From Pseudoalteromonas shioyasakiensis (GTDB taxonomy: Bacteria > Pseudomonadota > Gammaproteobacteria > Enterobacterales > Alteromonadaceae), in assembly GCF_019134595.1 (NCBI RefSeq), contig NZ_CP077771.1, positions 682,001-746,000 of the forward strand: a stretch of 64,000 bases of DNA, given 5' to 3'. Below, in pieces: positions 36,673 to 46,068 of the stretch (its first letter is position 1; every line of letters begins with the position of its first letter). The notes under the pieces were generated by a model. That model saw nothing but the letters and a program-made list of their open reading frames with translations, was not told the origin of the DNA and did no database searches. Made by a program: the position numbers and the translations under genes.

Positions 36673-37944
36673 TTAGCCGATGCGTTTTTTCCAGCTATCA
36701 GCTAAACGTACAACATTTAAGCCATACCAAGCGATAAATGCATAACAAATCACTGGTACAAAGAAGCTTTGTTGGATGTTTACTGTATCAGCGACTACAC
36801 CTTGTACTAATGGTACTAAGGCACCACCGACGATTGCTAAACATAACCAACCCGAACCTTTACTGGTTAGTGAGCCTAAACCTTCAATAGCAACAGAGAA
36901 AATAGTCGGGAACATAATTGAATTGAATAAACCAATTGCAAGTACTGAGTAAAGCGCCACATCACCTTCAGTGAATATAGTCACTAACAGCAATACAATA
37001 ACCATCATGGCATTAAAGAATAACGCTTTTGAAGGCGCAATTTTTTGAAGTGCTGCAGAGCCAATGAAACGACCCACCATTGCACCGCCCCAGTAATAAG
37101 CAATTAGGCTTGCAGCCGCATGCTCTTCAAGGCCAGCGATGTGTTCTTCGCCAAAATAGTTAACTAAGAAGCTACCAATTGAAACCTCTGCACCTACGTA
37201 ACAGAAGATACCTACAACACCCATCATTAAATGAGGTGCTTCAGCTAGGCTGTGGCCTTTCGCTTTACAGTCTTGCTCTTCTGTATGCTCTGCAATCACT
37301 GGTAATTTAAAGAAGGCAAATACTACAGCAATAGTCAGTAGTGCTGCTGCAAGCATTAGGTAAGGTACTTTTACAGATTCTGCAGTTGCTGCGTTTGCAG
37401 CTAGTGTGCCTGCTGTACCAAAGAATAAAATACCACCCACATATGGACCAACTGTGGTACCTAGTGAGTTAAGTGCTTGTGCTAAATTTAAACGTGACGA
37501 CGCCGTTTTTTCAGGGCCTAACGCCACAACATACGGGTTAGCAGATACCTGTAATACGGTAATACCTGCTGCTAGAACAAATAACGCACCTAAGAATAAC
37601 CAATATTCATGCACTACAACCGCTGGGTAGAACAACATACAGCCAATTGATGCCACGACTAAGCCGGTTAGTACGCCATTTTTGTAGCCCATTTTTTTAA
37701 CCAACATACCCGCAGGTAGCGAAACAATAAAGTAAGCACCAAAAAAACAAAACTGAACCAGCATTGCCTCTGTGTAGGTTAAATCGAACACCCCTTTTAA
37801 GCGCGGGATCAACACGTCATTTAAAACTGTAATGAAACCCCATAAAAAGAACAGGGTTGTCATTGCTGTCAGTGGTAGCAGGTAGTTTTTATTTTGCTGC
37901 GAACCATCGGCGACAAACGATTGGTTTGTATTTATTTCACTCAC
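36673..37944 (-). CDS. FucP-type sugar MFS transporter, probable mannose permease
   Basis: A 423-residue major-facilitator permease with twelve membrane helices. The start FFLWGFITVLNDVLIPRLKG and the word VSANPYVVALGP are typical of the fucose/glucose-galactose (FucP/GluP) subfamily. It imports a monosaccharide with protons or sodium. Since the divergent operon encodes an AGE-type isomerase and a fructokinase, the substrate is likely mannose (inference, matching the manP role known from Shewanella reconstructions). A terminator follows. Confidence 0.88.
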   Translation of the reverse strand: MSEINTNQSFVADGSQQNKNYLLPLTAMTTLFFLWGFITVLNDVLIPRLKGVFDLTYTEAMLVQFCFFGAYFIVSLPAGMLVKKMGYKNGVLTGLVVASIGCMLFYPAVVVHEYWLFLGALFVLAAGITVLQVSANPYVVALGPEKTASSRLNLAQALNSLGTTVGPYVGGILFFGTAGTLAANAATAESVKVPYLMLAAALLTIAVVFAFFKLPVIAEHTEEQDCKAKGHSLAEAPHLMMGVVGIFCYVGAEVSIGSFLVNYFGEEHIAGLEEHAAASLIAYYWGGAMVGRFIGSAALQKIAPSKALFFNAMMVIVLLLVTIFTEGDVALYSVLAIGLFNSIMFPTIFSVAIEGLGSLTSKGSGWLCLAIVGGALVPLVQGVVADTVNIQQSFFVPVICYAFIAWYGLNVVRLADSWKKRIG

Positions 37945-38016
37945 GTGGTTTTCACTCCGTTAACAAGTTACCTTTGATTCTACACATTGAAGTAAAAATA
38001 GCACAAAGATTTACTA

Positions 38017-38026
38017 GGAACGTTCC
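38017..38026. promoter_or_regulatory. GGAACGTTCC operator in the divergent sugar promoter
   Basis: The perfect palindrome GGAACGTTCC lies in the 137-bp gap between permease and isomerase genes, about 55 bp before the isomerase ATG. Its core and flanks resemble the site at 36530. It is the likely operator of a LacI-type sugar repressor that is not in this window. Confidence 0.7.
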
Positions 38027-38081
38027 AATATTTTTATTTCCTGCTATAGTTGCAAGATGAACACAGATTTATTAATAACCC

Positions 38082-39299
38082 ATGGCCAAAGTTGACTTTA
38101 AAAGCCCTGATTTTCTTAAGCAGCATATCCAAGATACTCTTGCTTTTTATCACCCCCATTGTGTTGATCATTCAGCCCATGGCTTAGCGGGCTTTTATCA
38201 ATTCTTTAAAAATAATGGCGCGGTTTACGAAAAACACACTCGTCATTTAGTCTCGAGCACCCGCTTTGTTTTTAATTACGCGATGGCGTATATCGAGTTT
38301 AAAGACCCAGAATATTTAAGCCTCACTAAACATGGTTTAGCTCACCTTGAACATGCGCATAAACAAGCATCTGGTGGTTATGCTTGGCTTATTGAGCAAG
38401 ATGATAACGGCAAAGTAACCGTGTTAGACGACACCAACCATTGTTATGGGCTCGCTTTTGTAATGCTTGCAAACGCGGTTGCTTTAAAAGCAGGGGTGAA
38501 CGACTGCAAAAATACCATTTCGCAGGTATGGGATTTATTAGAGCAGCACTACTTTGAACCACAGCATAATGCCTATTTAGATGAGCAAAATGCCAATTTT
38601 AGCTGTGCAGATGACTATCGTGGCCAAAATGCCAATATGCATTTATGCGAAGCCTTACTCATGTGTTTTGAAGCGACCAACGAGACCCGTTATTTAAAAC
38701 GTGCTACAGAGCTTGCCGAAACCTTTACCGTAAAACTGGCAGCTCAGAGCCAGCAGTTGGTGTGGGAGCACTACTCTAAAAATTGGCAAATCGATTTAGA
38801 TTACAACAAAGATGACCCGCAGCATTTATTTAGGCCTTGGGGATTTCAACCAGGTCATCAAACTGAGTGGGCAAAACTATTACTTATTTTAAACCGCCAT
38901 ATTGATGAACCTTGGCTGGTAACGCGCGCTAAAAGCCTGTTTGATGAAACCCTGAGCATCGCGTGGGATCAGCAACATGGGGGCATTTTCTATGGCTTTG
39001 CACCAGATAAACAAATTTGTGATAGCGATAAATACTTTTGGGTGCAGGCCGAATCATTGGCCGCAGCAGCCCTACTCGCTGATGCCACAAATGACGAAAG
39101 CTATTGGCAATGGTACGAAAAAATTTGGCAGTACAGTTGGCAACATATGGTAGATCACCAATATGGTGCGTGGTATCGCATTTTATCAGCACAAAACCAA
39201 CCATACAGTGACGAAAAATCGCCAGCAGGCAAAACCGACTACCATACTATGGGTGCCTGCTACGAAGTATTAAGAACCTTAACCTTGAGGAATGCATAA
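38082..39299 (+). CDS. AGE-family isomerase, probable mannose isomerase
   Basis: A 405-residue alpha6/alpha6-barrel protein of the N-acylglucosamine-2-epimerase family. Key words are YRGQNANMHLCEALL, RPWGFQPGHQTEWAKLL at 251-267 and KTDYHTMGACYE near the end, which carry the catalytic histidines. With the fructokinase gene next to it, the reaction is probably mannose to fructose. A GlcNAc or cellobiose epimerase is less likely because of the context. The stop overlaps the next start as TAATG, so the two genes are translationally coupled. Confidence 0.86.
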   Translation: MAKVDFKSPDFLKQHIQDTLAFYHPHCVDHSAHGLAGFYQFFKNNGAVYEKHTRHLVSSTRFVFNYAMAYIEFKDPEYLSLTKHGLAHLEHAHKQASGGYAWLIEQDDNGKVTVLDDTNHCYGLAFVMLANAVALKAGVNDCKNTISQVWDLLEQHYFEPQHNAYLDEQNANFSCADDYRGQNANMHLCEALLMCFEATNETRYLKRATELAETFTVKLAAQSQQLVWEHYSKNWQIDLDYNKDDPQHLFRPWGFQPGHQTEWAKLLLILNRHIDEPWLVTRAKSLFDETLSIAWDQQHGGIFYGFAPDKQICDSDKYFWVQAESLAAAALLADATNDESYWQWYEKIWQYSWQHMVDHQYGAWYRILSAQNQPYSDEKSPAGKTDYHTMGACYEVLRTLTLRNA

Positions 39300-40252
39300 T
39301 GAGTTTAGTGTGTTTTGGCGAAGCATTAATCGACTTTTTATCAGATGGTAAACAACCAGAGTCATTTACCAAATACGCAGGTGGCGCACCTGCTAATGTG
39401 GCTGTTGCAGCAGCAAAACTAGGCCTAAACACCAGCTTTTGCGGCATGTTAGGCGATGATATGTTTGGTCACTTTATTAAACAAGAGCTTGACCAGCATG
39501 CAGTAAACACCCAGTACTGTACATTCACCGATGCGGCTAAAACAGCCTTGGCGTTTGTATCACTTGATGACAGTGGCGAACGCTCGTTTAGCTTTTATCG
39601 CCCACCAGCCGCCGATTTACTGTATCGCGTAGACGACTTTGACCATGCAATGTTTGCAAATCACGCCATCATGCATGTATGCAGCAACAGTTTGACTGAG
39701 CACAATATCTATCAAACCACTATTTATGGTTTAACTCAGGCGAAAAAAGCCGGTGCAATCTGTAGTTTTGATATGAATCTGCGCGAAAACCTATGGCCAA
39801 GTATGCGTCATACTCTAGATAGAATGTGGCATGTTATATCTCTTGCAGATATCGTAAAACTCTCATTTGAAGAGCTTGAATTTTTAAATCAAAAAAGCCA
39901 TCAAGAAATGCCACTTGAGCATACTATTGATGCCATTTTAAAGGCCGGTGTAACCTGTTTGCTAGTTACTAATGGCGGCGAAGCAATCAGCTTTTATCAC
40001 GCAGACTTTAAAGGCCAAGTTAACCCACCAGCTACAAAAGTGGTTGATACCACAGCTGCAGGTGATGCGTTTATTGGCGGCATGCTGTCAAAGATTGGTC
40101 AGCACTGTGAAAACAAACAAAGCTTTAAAGCGTTTTGCCAAACGCCAGAGAATATCGAACAAACCATTGCATACGCAGCTAAAGCTGGCGCTTTTGCAGT
40201 AAGCCGTTATGGTGCATTTGCGTCTTTACCAAGCGCAGCCGATTTAGCCTAG
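39299..40252 (+). CDS. PfkB-family fructokinase
   Basis: A 317-residue sugar kinase of the ribokinase/PfkB family. The substrate-side motif is GGAPANVAVAAAKLGLNTSF and the catalytic motif is DTTAAGDAFIGGML with Asp as base. It would phosphorylate fructose to fructose-6-phosphate, completing use of mannose taken in by the divergent permease. Its ATG is in the last bases of the isomerase gene. A strong terminator follows. Confidence 0.93.
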   Translation: MSLVCFGEALIDFLSDGKQPESFTKYAGGAPANVAVAAAKLGLNTSFCGMLGDDMFGHFIKQELDQHAVNTQYCTFTDAAKTALAFVSLDDSGERSFSFYRPPAADLLYRVDDFDHAMFANHAIMHVCSNSLTEHNIYQTTIYGLTQAKKAGAICSFDMNLRENLWPSMRHTLDRMWHVISLADIVKLSFEELEFLNQKSHQEMPLEHTIDAILKAGVTCLLVTNGGEAISFYHADFKGQVNPPATKVVDTTAAGDAFIGGMLSKIGQHCENKQSFKAFCQTPENIEQTIAYAAKAGAFAVSRYGAFASLPSAADLA

Positions 40253-40271
40253 AACTTTGTTTAGCTTGAGT

Positions 40272-40308
40272 AAAAAGCCCGGCATTAGTAATTAATGCCG
40301 GGCTTTTT
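40272..40308 (+). terminator. strong bidirectional terminator
   Basis: A 16-bp inverted repeat (AAAAAGCCCGGCATTA and complement) with a 5-base loop. It ends the isomerase-kinase transcript. It also lies just beyond the stop of a minus-strand remnant (40311-40421) and could have served it. Confidence 0.92.
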
Positions 40309-40310
40309 CG

Positions 40311-40421
40311 CTATTGCTCAGTTTTACATTTATCGATAATTGGTAAATACCTAAACACCTTCATGCTTGGATCGAACACCACAAGATTCCCTGCTTTTAA
40401 TGCAATGTTAATCTCGCCAAT
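40311..40421 (-). pseudogene. possible C-terminal remnant of a lost gene
   Basis: A minus-strand frame of 36 sense codons without a start reads IGEINIALKAGNLVVFDPSM then KVFRYLPIIDKCKTEQ and a TAG stop. The composition is protein-like, and the bidirectional terminator lies directly after it. There is no start codon, and an upstream TGA closes the frame. I do not recognise the family. It may be chance, but the placement next to a terminator suggests a truncated gene. Confidence 0.35.
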
Positions 40422-40540
40422 TCAATGTTAAGTCGTTTACTAGTTGAATAACAAAACGAAAATATTTCATCATCAAATCAAAGCAAAAAACCCCAGCGTT
40501 TCTATAATTAATACTGTGATTTACTTAAAAGGATTTGATT

Positions 40541-41308
40541 ATGCTCAATTTAAAACAACCTCGTGTGTTAACGCTTTTATCTTTAGGTTTAGTATTCGCC
40601 TCACCAACTGTTTATGCCGACCAATGGCAATTTTCTGTAGAGCCTTATTTAATGGCCACTGCGATTGATGGCAGTTCGGCAATCGGCACTATAGAAGCTC
40701 CCCTTGAAGTCGAATTTGATACCATTTTAAACAACCTCGACAGCGCATTTATGCTCCATCTTGAGGGATATCATCAATCAAACTGGGGCTTTATTGCTGA
40801 CTGGGGCTATATGGATTTAAGTAAATCTCATAGCGCCCCAAAACTTGGCGTGCTCAGTGCCCGGGTGCGTCAAGCCGTGCTCGAATTAAGCGTTGCCTAC
40901 CGTTTTTCTAGCCCTTCAATGGGTGATTGGGTTAACTATGTGGGTATTCGTCGTTGGGATAACACCTACGAATTCGATCTCGACCCTAACTTTATGTCAC
41001 AAGTGTCCGTGGTCGACAGAGATGAAGATTGGATTGACCTAATTTTTGGCTTTCACTTTAACAAACAATTAAGCGAACATTGGCAGTTAACAACTGCTGG
41101 GGATCTCGGTGGTTTTAACTTAAATGCTAAATTGACCGGCAGCTTAAAATTAGGTGCGGTGTATCAAATAAACCCGCATTGGGATCTGGGTATGAGCTAT
41201 AAAACCACTTATGTAGATTACCAAACCGGCCAACGCGGAAATAAAAACTTCTTTAGTTATGATACATTTACCCACGGCCCGCAAATAAGCGTGAGCTATC
41301 AGTTTTAG
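40541..41308 (+). CDS. outer-membrane beta-barrel-like protein
   Basis: A 255-residue exported protein with a signal peptide (cleavage near VYA-DQW) and alternating aromatic strands, for example WQFSVEPYLMATAIDG, WVNYVGIRRWDNTYEF and HWDLGMSYKTTYVDY. It ends with the typical outer-membrane terminus ISVSYQF. It looks like a 10-12-stranded barrel of unknown function. The start at 40541 follows AAAGGA. A TTG two codons earlier is less likely. Confidence 0.8.
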   Translation: MLNLKQPRVLTLLSLGLVFASPTVYADQWQFSVEPYLMATAIDGSSAIGTIEAPLEVEFDTILNNLDSAFMLHLEGYHQSNWGFIADWGYMDLSKSHSAPKLGVLSARVRQAVLELSVAYRFSSPSMGDWVNYVGIRRWDNTYEFDLDPNFMSQVSVVDRDEDWIDLIFGFHFNKQLSEHWQLTTAGDLGGFNLNAKLTGSLKLGAVYQINPHWDLGMSYKTTYVDYQTGQRGNKNFFSYDTFTHGPQISVSYQF

Positions 41309-41383
41309 TCGTTAGCCTGCTAGTAATTTGTTTCTATTTCATGGTATGTTTTTTAACTAATTAAAGAAAAAGGAATTCATCCT

Positions 41384-43120
41384 ATGAATAATAAGCTTCT
41401 TGCTGGGGGCGCGATTGCGATTGTTGCAGGTGCGTTGTTGTACTCACAAAATAAAGCCAGTGTTGATGTAGATTTACCTGAGCTTGCATACGTACCTGCC
41501 GACACGGCGGTTTTTTATGGTCAACTTAAACCGTTTCCGTACAGCAAATACTTTGCGCTTATGCCAGATGCAATGAAAGGCACGAGCGATTTAACGCCCA
41601 TCATTGCTGAGCTTAAAACTGTTGATGATAAGAATGCCCTATTCCTTGCATCACTGATGGAAAAATACCAACAATCACTTAGCTCTTACGATGCCTTCAA
41701 ATCGATTTGGGGCTTTGGTGATGACTACAAAGGCATGATGTATGCGCAAGGTTTAATGCCGATTGTGCGTTTTCAGGTCGCTGATCAAAGCAGCATTATC
41801 AATAGCATTAAGCAATCTGCTGATGAAGCAGGTATTGCTTATACAACTGAAAGCCTTGAAGGCGTAAGCTACACACGCTTTGCCATTGAGCTTGAAGGCT
41901 TAGATAACTTCAACCTAATTGCATCAACTCACAACAATTGGGCTACCATCACGCTAACGACTGCGCTTTCTAACGAACAAGACTTACGTATTGCCCTTGG
42001 CGTAGAAAAACCGGCTCAATCACTGGCTGAGACTAAAAAACTACCTGAGCTTATTAAAACTTTCTCGCTGGATGGCAATTCAGTTGGCTTTGTTGATCAT
42101 CAACGTATCGCCAATGCTGTAACAGGCAAAGAAGACTCTCGCTTACACCAGATGCTCAAAGAGCTACTTGATAAAGCCCAGCAATCAAATGCATTAGCAA
42201 TGATTTCAACTCCTGAGTGTCAAGATGATATTGCAGCCATTGCCGCTAAATGGCCTGCAACAGTATCAGGCACAACAAAAACCCGTATCACCGCCGACTA
42301 CGCCGACTTTGACGTAAAAGCAGTATTGCAAAGCACAGATCAAGACTTACTTAATACGCTACAAGCCGTGCGTGGTTTTGTACCAAAACATACCACTGAG
42401 CTTGACGGGCAAATGATGAGTGTTGCCTATGGTATTGATGTAGCAAAAGTACTGCCGCTTGCCAACACATTAACGGGTGCAATTAAGTCAGCTGAGTTTA
42501 ACTGTGGCCCAATTGTCGCACTACAAAATGAAATGCAAGAGGTTAGCACAGCTGGCCTTGCAATGATGTCGGGTTTTGCAAATGGCGTACAAGGCATGAG
42601 TGTCAGCGTTCAAGATGCTGCATTGACCATTGATGACTACAACGGCCCACAAATAGATAAGCTTGATGCCATCGTTACTCTATCGGCGACCGACGCCCAT
42701 GGCTTGTATTCAATTGCGCAAGGTTTTGTACCGCCGCTTGCGAACATAAAACTACCAGCCAATGGTGATGCAGTACTGATCAATGAATACATTCCATCGC
42801 CTGTGCCACTTAACTTTGATATAAAAATGGCCCTTAAAGGCAATCATATTGTGATTTTCACCGGTGATAAGTCAGCGCAAATCGCCGAAACCTTAGAGTC
42901 GCAAAGTGTTACTAAAAATGGCTTTGTGAATATGGCATTCGACGTACAAAAAATCTTATTACCTTTACTTGATACGATTGCATCAACGGGTCAATTAACT
43001 GATGAAGAAATGGCTGAGCTTGATTCCCTACGCGACCAACCTGTCGGTGTTTATTTTGCCACAGACATTACCGACAACGGCATTGGCCTTGAAAGTAACG
43101 TACAAATTACTAAAAAGTAG
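41384..43120 (+). CDS. conserved exported/anchored protein, unknown
   Basis: A 578-residue protein with an N-terminal hydrophobic signal/anchor (LLAGGAIAIVAGALLYSQ). A large mixed alpha/beta periplasmic part begins with LAYVPADTAVFYGQLKPFPY, which is like DUF3352-type proteins, and contains two single cysteines. There is no catalytic motif I recognise. The gene is alone, with a terminator after it. I would call it conserved hypothetical. Confidence 0.8.
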   Translation: MNNKLLAGGAIAIVAGALLYSQNKASVDVDLPELAYVPADTAVFYGQLKPFPYSKYFALMPDAMKGTSDLTPIIAELKTVDDKNALFLASLMEKYQQSLSSYDAFKSIWGFGDDYKGMMYAQGLMPIVRFQVADQSSIINSIKQSADEAGIAYTTESLEGVSYTRFAIELEGLDNFNLIASTHNNWATITLTTALSNEQDLRIALGVEKPAQSLAETKKLPELIKTFSLDGNSVGFVDHQRIANAVTGKEDSRLHQMLKELLDKAQQSNALAMISTPECQDDIAAIAAKWPATVSGTTKTRITADYADFDVKAVLQSTDQDLLNTLQAVRGFVPKHTTELDGQMMSVAYGIDVAKVLPLANTLTGAIKSAEFNCGPIVALQNEMQEVSTAGLAMMSGFANGVQGMSVSVQDAALTIDDYNGPQIDKLDAIVTLSATDAHGLYSIAQGFVPPLANIKLPANGDAVLINEYIPSPVPLNFDIKMALKGNHIVIFTGDKSAQIAETLESQSVTKNGFVNMAFDVQKILLPLLDTIASTGQLTDEEMAELDSLRDQPVGVYFATDITDNGIGLESNVQITKK

Positions 43121-43136
43121 TTTTGAGTTTGAATCT

Positions 43137-43166
43137 AAAAAGAGCGCTATTTAGCGCTCTTTTTTT
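43137..43166. terminator. bidirectional terminator between convergent genes
   Basis: The stem AAAAAGAGCGCT and complement with loop ATTT serves the plus-strand gene ending at 43120. It also overlaps the end of the minus-strand methyltransferase gene: its TAG stop is at 43147-43149, at the edge of the loop. Confidence 0.88.
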
Positions 43167-43671
43167 GTTGCCATTTAAGTGAGTTGTTAGTGTCTCGACT
43201 ATTACAAATAGTGTCGTTTGAACTCTCAATACCACCGAGTTTGGCAAGTCTGTCGTACAGCACAACATTACAGGTTGCGGCTAGATTCATACAGCCTATG
43301 GTTGGCACATACACTACTTCATCACACCATTTCAGCACGTCTTTGCTAACCGAGCCATCTTCAGGGCCAAATACATAAAATGCGTTTTCAGGGTGCTTAA
43401 ATTCAGGCAGTGGCGTTGCACCTTCAACAAGCTCAATCACCACCGTTGTGGCACCTTCAGGCTTTGCTTGCTCTAGGCTTTCAACTTGCGTTAGGGGAAT
43501 ATGCTCAAGCACATTTTTGGTATCGGTGTGATACTTATTTGCGCGTAAATAGCGGCTACCAGTAAAAAACACCTGCTTAGCGTTGTAACAACCCGCGGCA
43601 CGTAATACCCCACCCACATTAGTTGGGCTTTTTGGGTTTAACAGGCCAATGCTTGCTTTAAGGGCGCTCAT
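43147..43671 (-). CDS. TrmH-like (SpoU) RNA methyltransferase
   Basis: A 174-residue SPOUT-fold methyltransferase for 2-prime-O methylation of RNA. It starts ASIGLLNPKSPTNVGGVLRAAG, the first family motif. The second (NAFYVFGPEDGSVSKDVL) and third (VYVPTIGCMNLAATCNVVLYD) form the knotted SAM site. The RNA target is not known. The C-terminal residues KKSAK are encoded within the terminator hairpin, which shows the gene end and terminator have co-evolved. It overlaps ycgN by one base. Confidence 0.9.
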   Translation of the reverse strand: MSALKASIGLLNPKSPTNVGGVLRAAGCYNAKQVFFTGSRYLRANKYHTDTKNVLEHIPLTQVESLEQAKPEGATTVVIELVEGATPLPEFKHPENAFYVFGPEDGSVSKDVLKWCDEVVYVPTIGCMNLAATCNVVLYDRLAKLGGIESSNDTICNSRDTNNSLKWQQKKSAK

Positions 43672-44168
43672 TAATCAATGTCTCTGGTTGGCCACTCGGC
43701 CACGTATAGATCAAAGTCATCAAGGTCTACGTCGCAGTCTTTCACTGTTTTGTCACGCACAGAAATACCCAGCTCATGCATCATGTCTTTACTGCCACCG
43801 TTCAGTAACGGGTGCCAAGACGCAAGGCCACGGCCTTCGTAAAGGCGGCGGTAGCTACAGCTTTGCGGCATAAAAAAGATATCTTTGAGGTTTTCTTTAG
43901 TGAGCTTTACACATGAAGGCACCAAGGTTTGGCGGTTCGCATATTCGCTACACCCACAGGTGTCGTTGTCTAGGTATTGGCAAACGATATTAGTGAAAAT
44001 GAGCTCTTCACCCTCGCGAAGTTGATCCGTTGCGGTAAATTCATCTTCGTCTTCACTGTCGATAAATGTGTTTAAACAACATTTACCACAGCCGTCACAA
44101 ATAGCTTCCCATTCGGGTTGTGACATTTGCTCAAGCGAGCGCTTAAGCCAAAATTGATCTTCTAACAT
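43671..44168 (-). CDS. ycgN: YcgN-family cysteine cluster protein
   Basis: A 165-residue member of the UPF0260/YcgN family with the motif CDGCGKCCLNTF, then CQYLDNDTCGCSEYANR and LVPSCVKLT. The pattern of eight or more cysteines points to a metal or Fe-S site. Molecular function is unknown. The ATG at 44168 is preferred over a TTG at 44180. Coupled by TAATG to the methyltransferase gene. Confidence 0.9.
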   Translation of the reverse strand: MLEDQFWLKRSLEQMSQPEWEAICDGCGKCCLNTFIDSEDEDEFTATDQLREGEELIFTNIVCQYLDNDTCGCSEYANRQTLVPSCVKLTKENLKDIFFMPQSCSYRRLYEGRGLASWHPLLNGGSKDMMHELGISVRDKTVKDCDVDLDDFDLYVAEWPTRDID

Positions 44169-44244
44169 GGTATTACTCAAAGCCCCTAAACAGCGCGCAT
44201 TCTAGCGTAAAGCCAGCATGCGCGCAAAGTTTAGCGAGTTTGAG

Positions 44245-46068
44245 CTACTTTTGCTCGTTAACCCAACGCTTAATTTTCTCTTCAAGAATTGGCATAGGTA
44301 ATGCGCCATCAATCAGAACTTGCGTATGGAAAGCTTTAATATCGAACTTATCGCCTAGCTCTTTGCTCGCGTAGTCACGTAGTTCTTGAATTTTGAACTG
44401 ACCTAACTTGTACGACAGCGCTTGGCCCGGCCATGCAATATAACGCTCAACTTCGGCGATAATGTCGCTTTCGGCCATTGATGAGTTAGCCAACATGTAA
44501 TCAATACCTTGTTGACGTGTCCAGCCTTTTGCGTGGAAACCAGTATCAAGCACTAAGCGCATTGCACGTAATTGCTCATCTGATAAACGGCCGTACCACA
44601 TGTAAGGGTCGGTAAATAAGCCAAGCTCTTTACCTAAGCTTTCTGCATACAATGCCCAACCTTCTGCAAATACCGTGTAGCCACCAAATTTACGGAATAA
44701 CGGTAAACCTTCAATTTCTTGTTGCAAGGCAATTTGAAAGTGGTGACCCGGCGCTGCTTCGTGAATAGACAAGGTTTCAAGCAAAAACTTAGGCTGTGCT
44801 TTTAGGTTAAAGGTATTAATATAGAAAATACCCGGACGTGAGCCATCTGGCGCTGGCGACTGATAAGATGCACCCGCAGCTGATTCTGCGCGAAAATCTT
44901 CAACTGCTTTTACAACGTACGGCGCTTTTGGCGCAATATCGAACATTTGCGGCAGCTTAGCATCAATCTTTTCTTTTACTGCTTCGTACGCGGCAATTAA
45001 CTCTTCTGGCGTATCGTAGTAAAACTCATCTGAGGTTCTTAGGTGTTCAAAAAACGCTTTTAAATCGCCTTCAAAACCGACAGTCTCTTTGACTTTTTTC
45101 ATCTCAGATAAAATACGCGATACTTCGCTTAAGCCAATGTCATGAATTTCATCGGCGTTTAAGCTCAGCGTTGTATGCTGCTTAATTTGATACTCATACC
45201 ATGCTTTACCATTTGGCAGGTCGCTGTAACCAATGCTTTCACGGGCATTTGGAATGTATTCATTCGCTAAAAAGTCAGCCATTTTTTGATACGCAGGCAC
45301 TAAACGCTTGTTGATCATTGCCGTGTACGCGCTTGTTAGCTGTGCTTTTTGCTCGTCGCTGAAAGACTCAGGTAACTGAGCAATTGCCCCCCAGAATAAT
45401 GACTCTTCTGGTTTTTCTACAATATGAGTTTGAAATTGCGGTAACAGTTTTTCAGCAAGCGGTTTAGGAAGAACCACTTTGTCTTTCATGCCTTGGCGCA
45501 TTGACTGCTCAACACTGTCTAACCAAGCGATGAAACCATCAGCACGTTTTTCAAATGCTTGATAATCTTCAACCGTGTTAAAAGGTTGTGCACTTTGCCC
45601 AGAGCCTAACGCAGCAAAAGTATTATGCGCCCCGCCCATTTGGTTAATTGGCATTAAGTAACTTGGAAACTGAGCGCCTTCAATCGCAAGGTCTAAATCG
45701 CGGGCTAGAATTTCGTAGCTCAATAATGACTGACCTGTTAATTGCGCTTTGTCGATATTTGCTAGTTTGTTTTTGTATTCTTTAACAAAGTTAAGCTGCT
45801 CGTCGCGGTTTGCTTTACTGATAGGTGCAATAAATTGGTCGTTATATTCGCTACGACCAATATAAGTACCACCAATTGGATTAAATTTTAAGCCTGCTTC
45901 AAAGTAGTCTGCTAGTAATGTATCAAGTTGCTCTGTGGCTGACGTTGCGCTTGGTGCTTGTTTGCTTACTTCTTGAGTTGGTTTTTCGTTGCTTGGCGTT
46001 GATTCATTACAACCAAGTAATGCAAACATCACCGCTGAACTAAGTAGTGCTAGTTTTACGTTTTTCAT
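44245..46068 (-). CDS. DUF885 family lipoprotein peptidase
   Basis: A 607-residue lipoprotein (lipobox FALLGC, Cys-20) of the DUF885 family of zinc-dependent metallopeptidase-like proteins. The zinc motif is HEAAPGHHFQ with His436, and Glu in FAEGWALYAESLG provides the third ligand. It likely cleaves peptides in the periplasm or at the surface; substrates are unknown. It starts with ATG at 46068 and stands next to a divergent amidohydrolase gene. Confidence 0.9.
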   Translation of the reverse strand: MKNVKLALLSSAVMFALLGCNESTPSNEKPTQEVSKQAPSATSATEQLDTLLADYFEAGLKFNPIGGTYIGRSEYNDQFIAPISKANRDEQLNFVKEYKNKLANIDKAQLTGQSLLSYEILARDLDLAIEGAQFPSYLMPINQMGGAHNTFAALGSGQSAQPFNTVEDYQAFEKRADGFIAWLDSVEQSMRQGMKDKVVLPKPLAEKLLPQFQTHIVEKPEESLFWGAIAQLPESFSDEQKAQLTSAYTAMINKRLVPAYQKMADFLANEYIPNARESIGYSDLPNGKAWYEYQIKQHTTLSLNADEIHDIGLSEVSRILSEMKKVKETVGFEGDLKAFFEHLRTSDEFYYDTPEELIAAYEAVKEKIDAKLPQMFDIAPKAPYVVKAVEDFRAESAAGASYQSPAPDGSRPGIFYINTFNLKAQPKFLLETLSIHEAAPGHHFQIALQQEIEGLPLFRKFGGYTVFAEGWALYAESLGKELGLFTDPYMWYGRLSDEQLRAMRLVLDTGFHAKGWTRQQGIDYMLANSSMAESDIIAEVERYIAWPGQALSYKLGQFKIQELRDYASKELGDKFDIKAFHTQVLIDGALPMPILEEKIKRWVNEQK

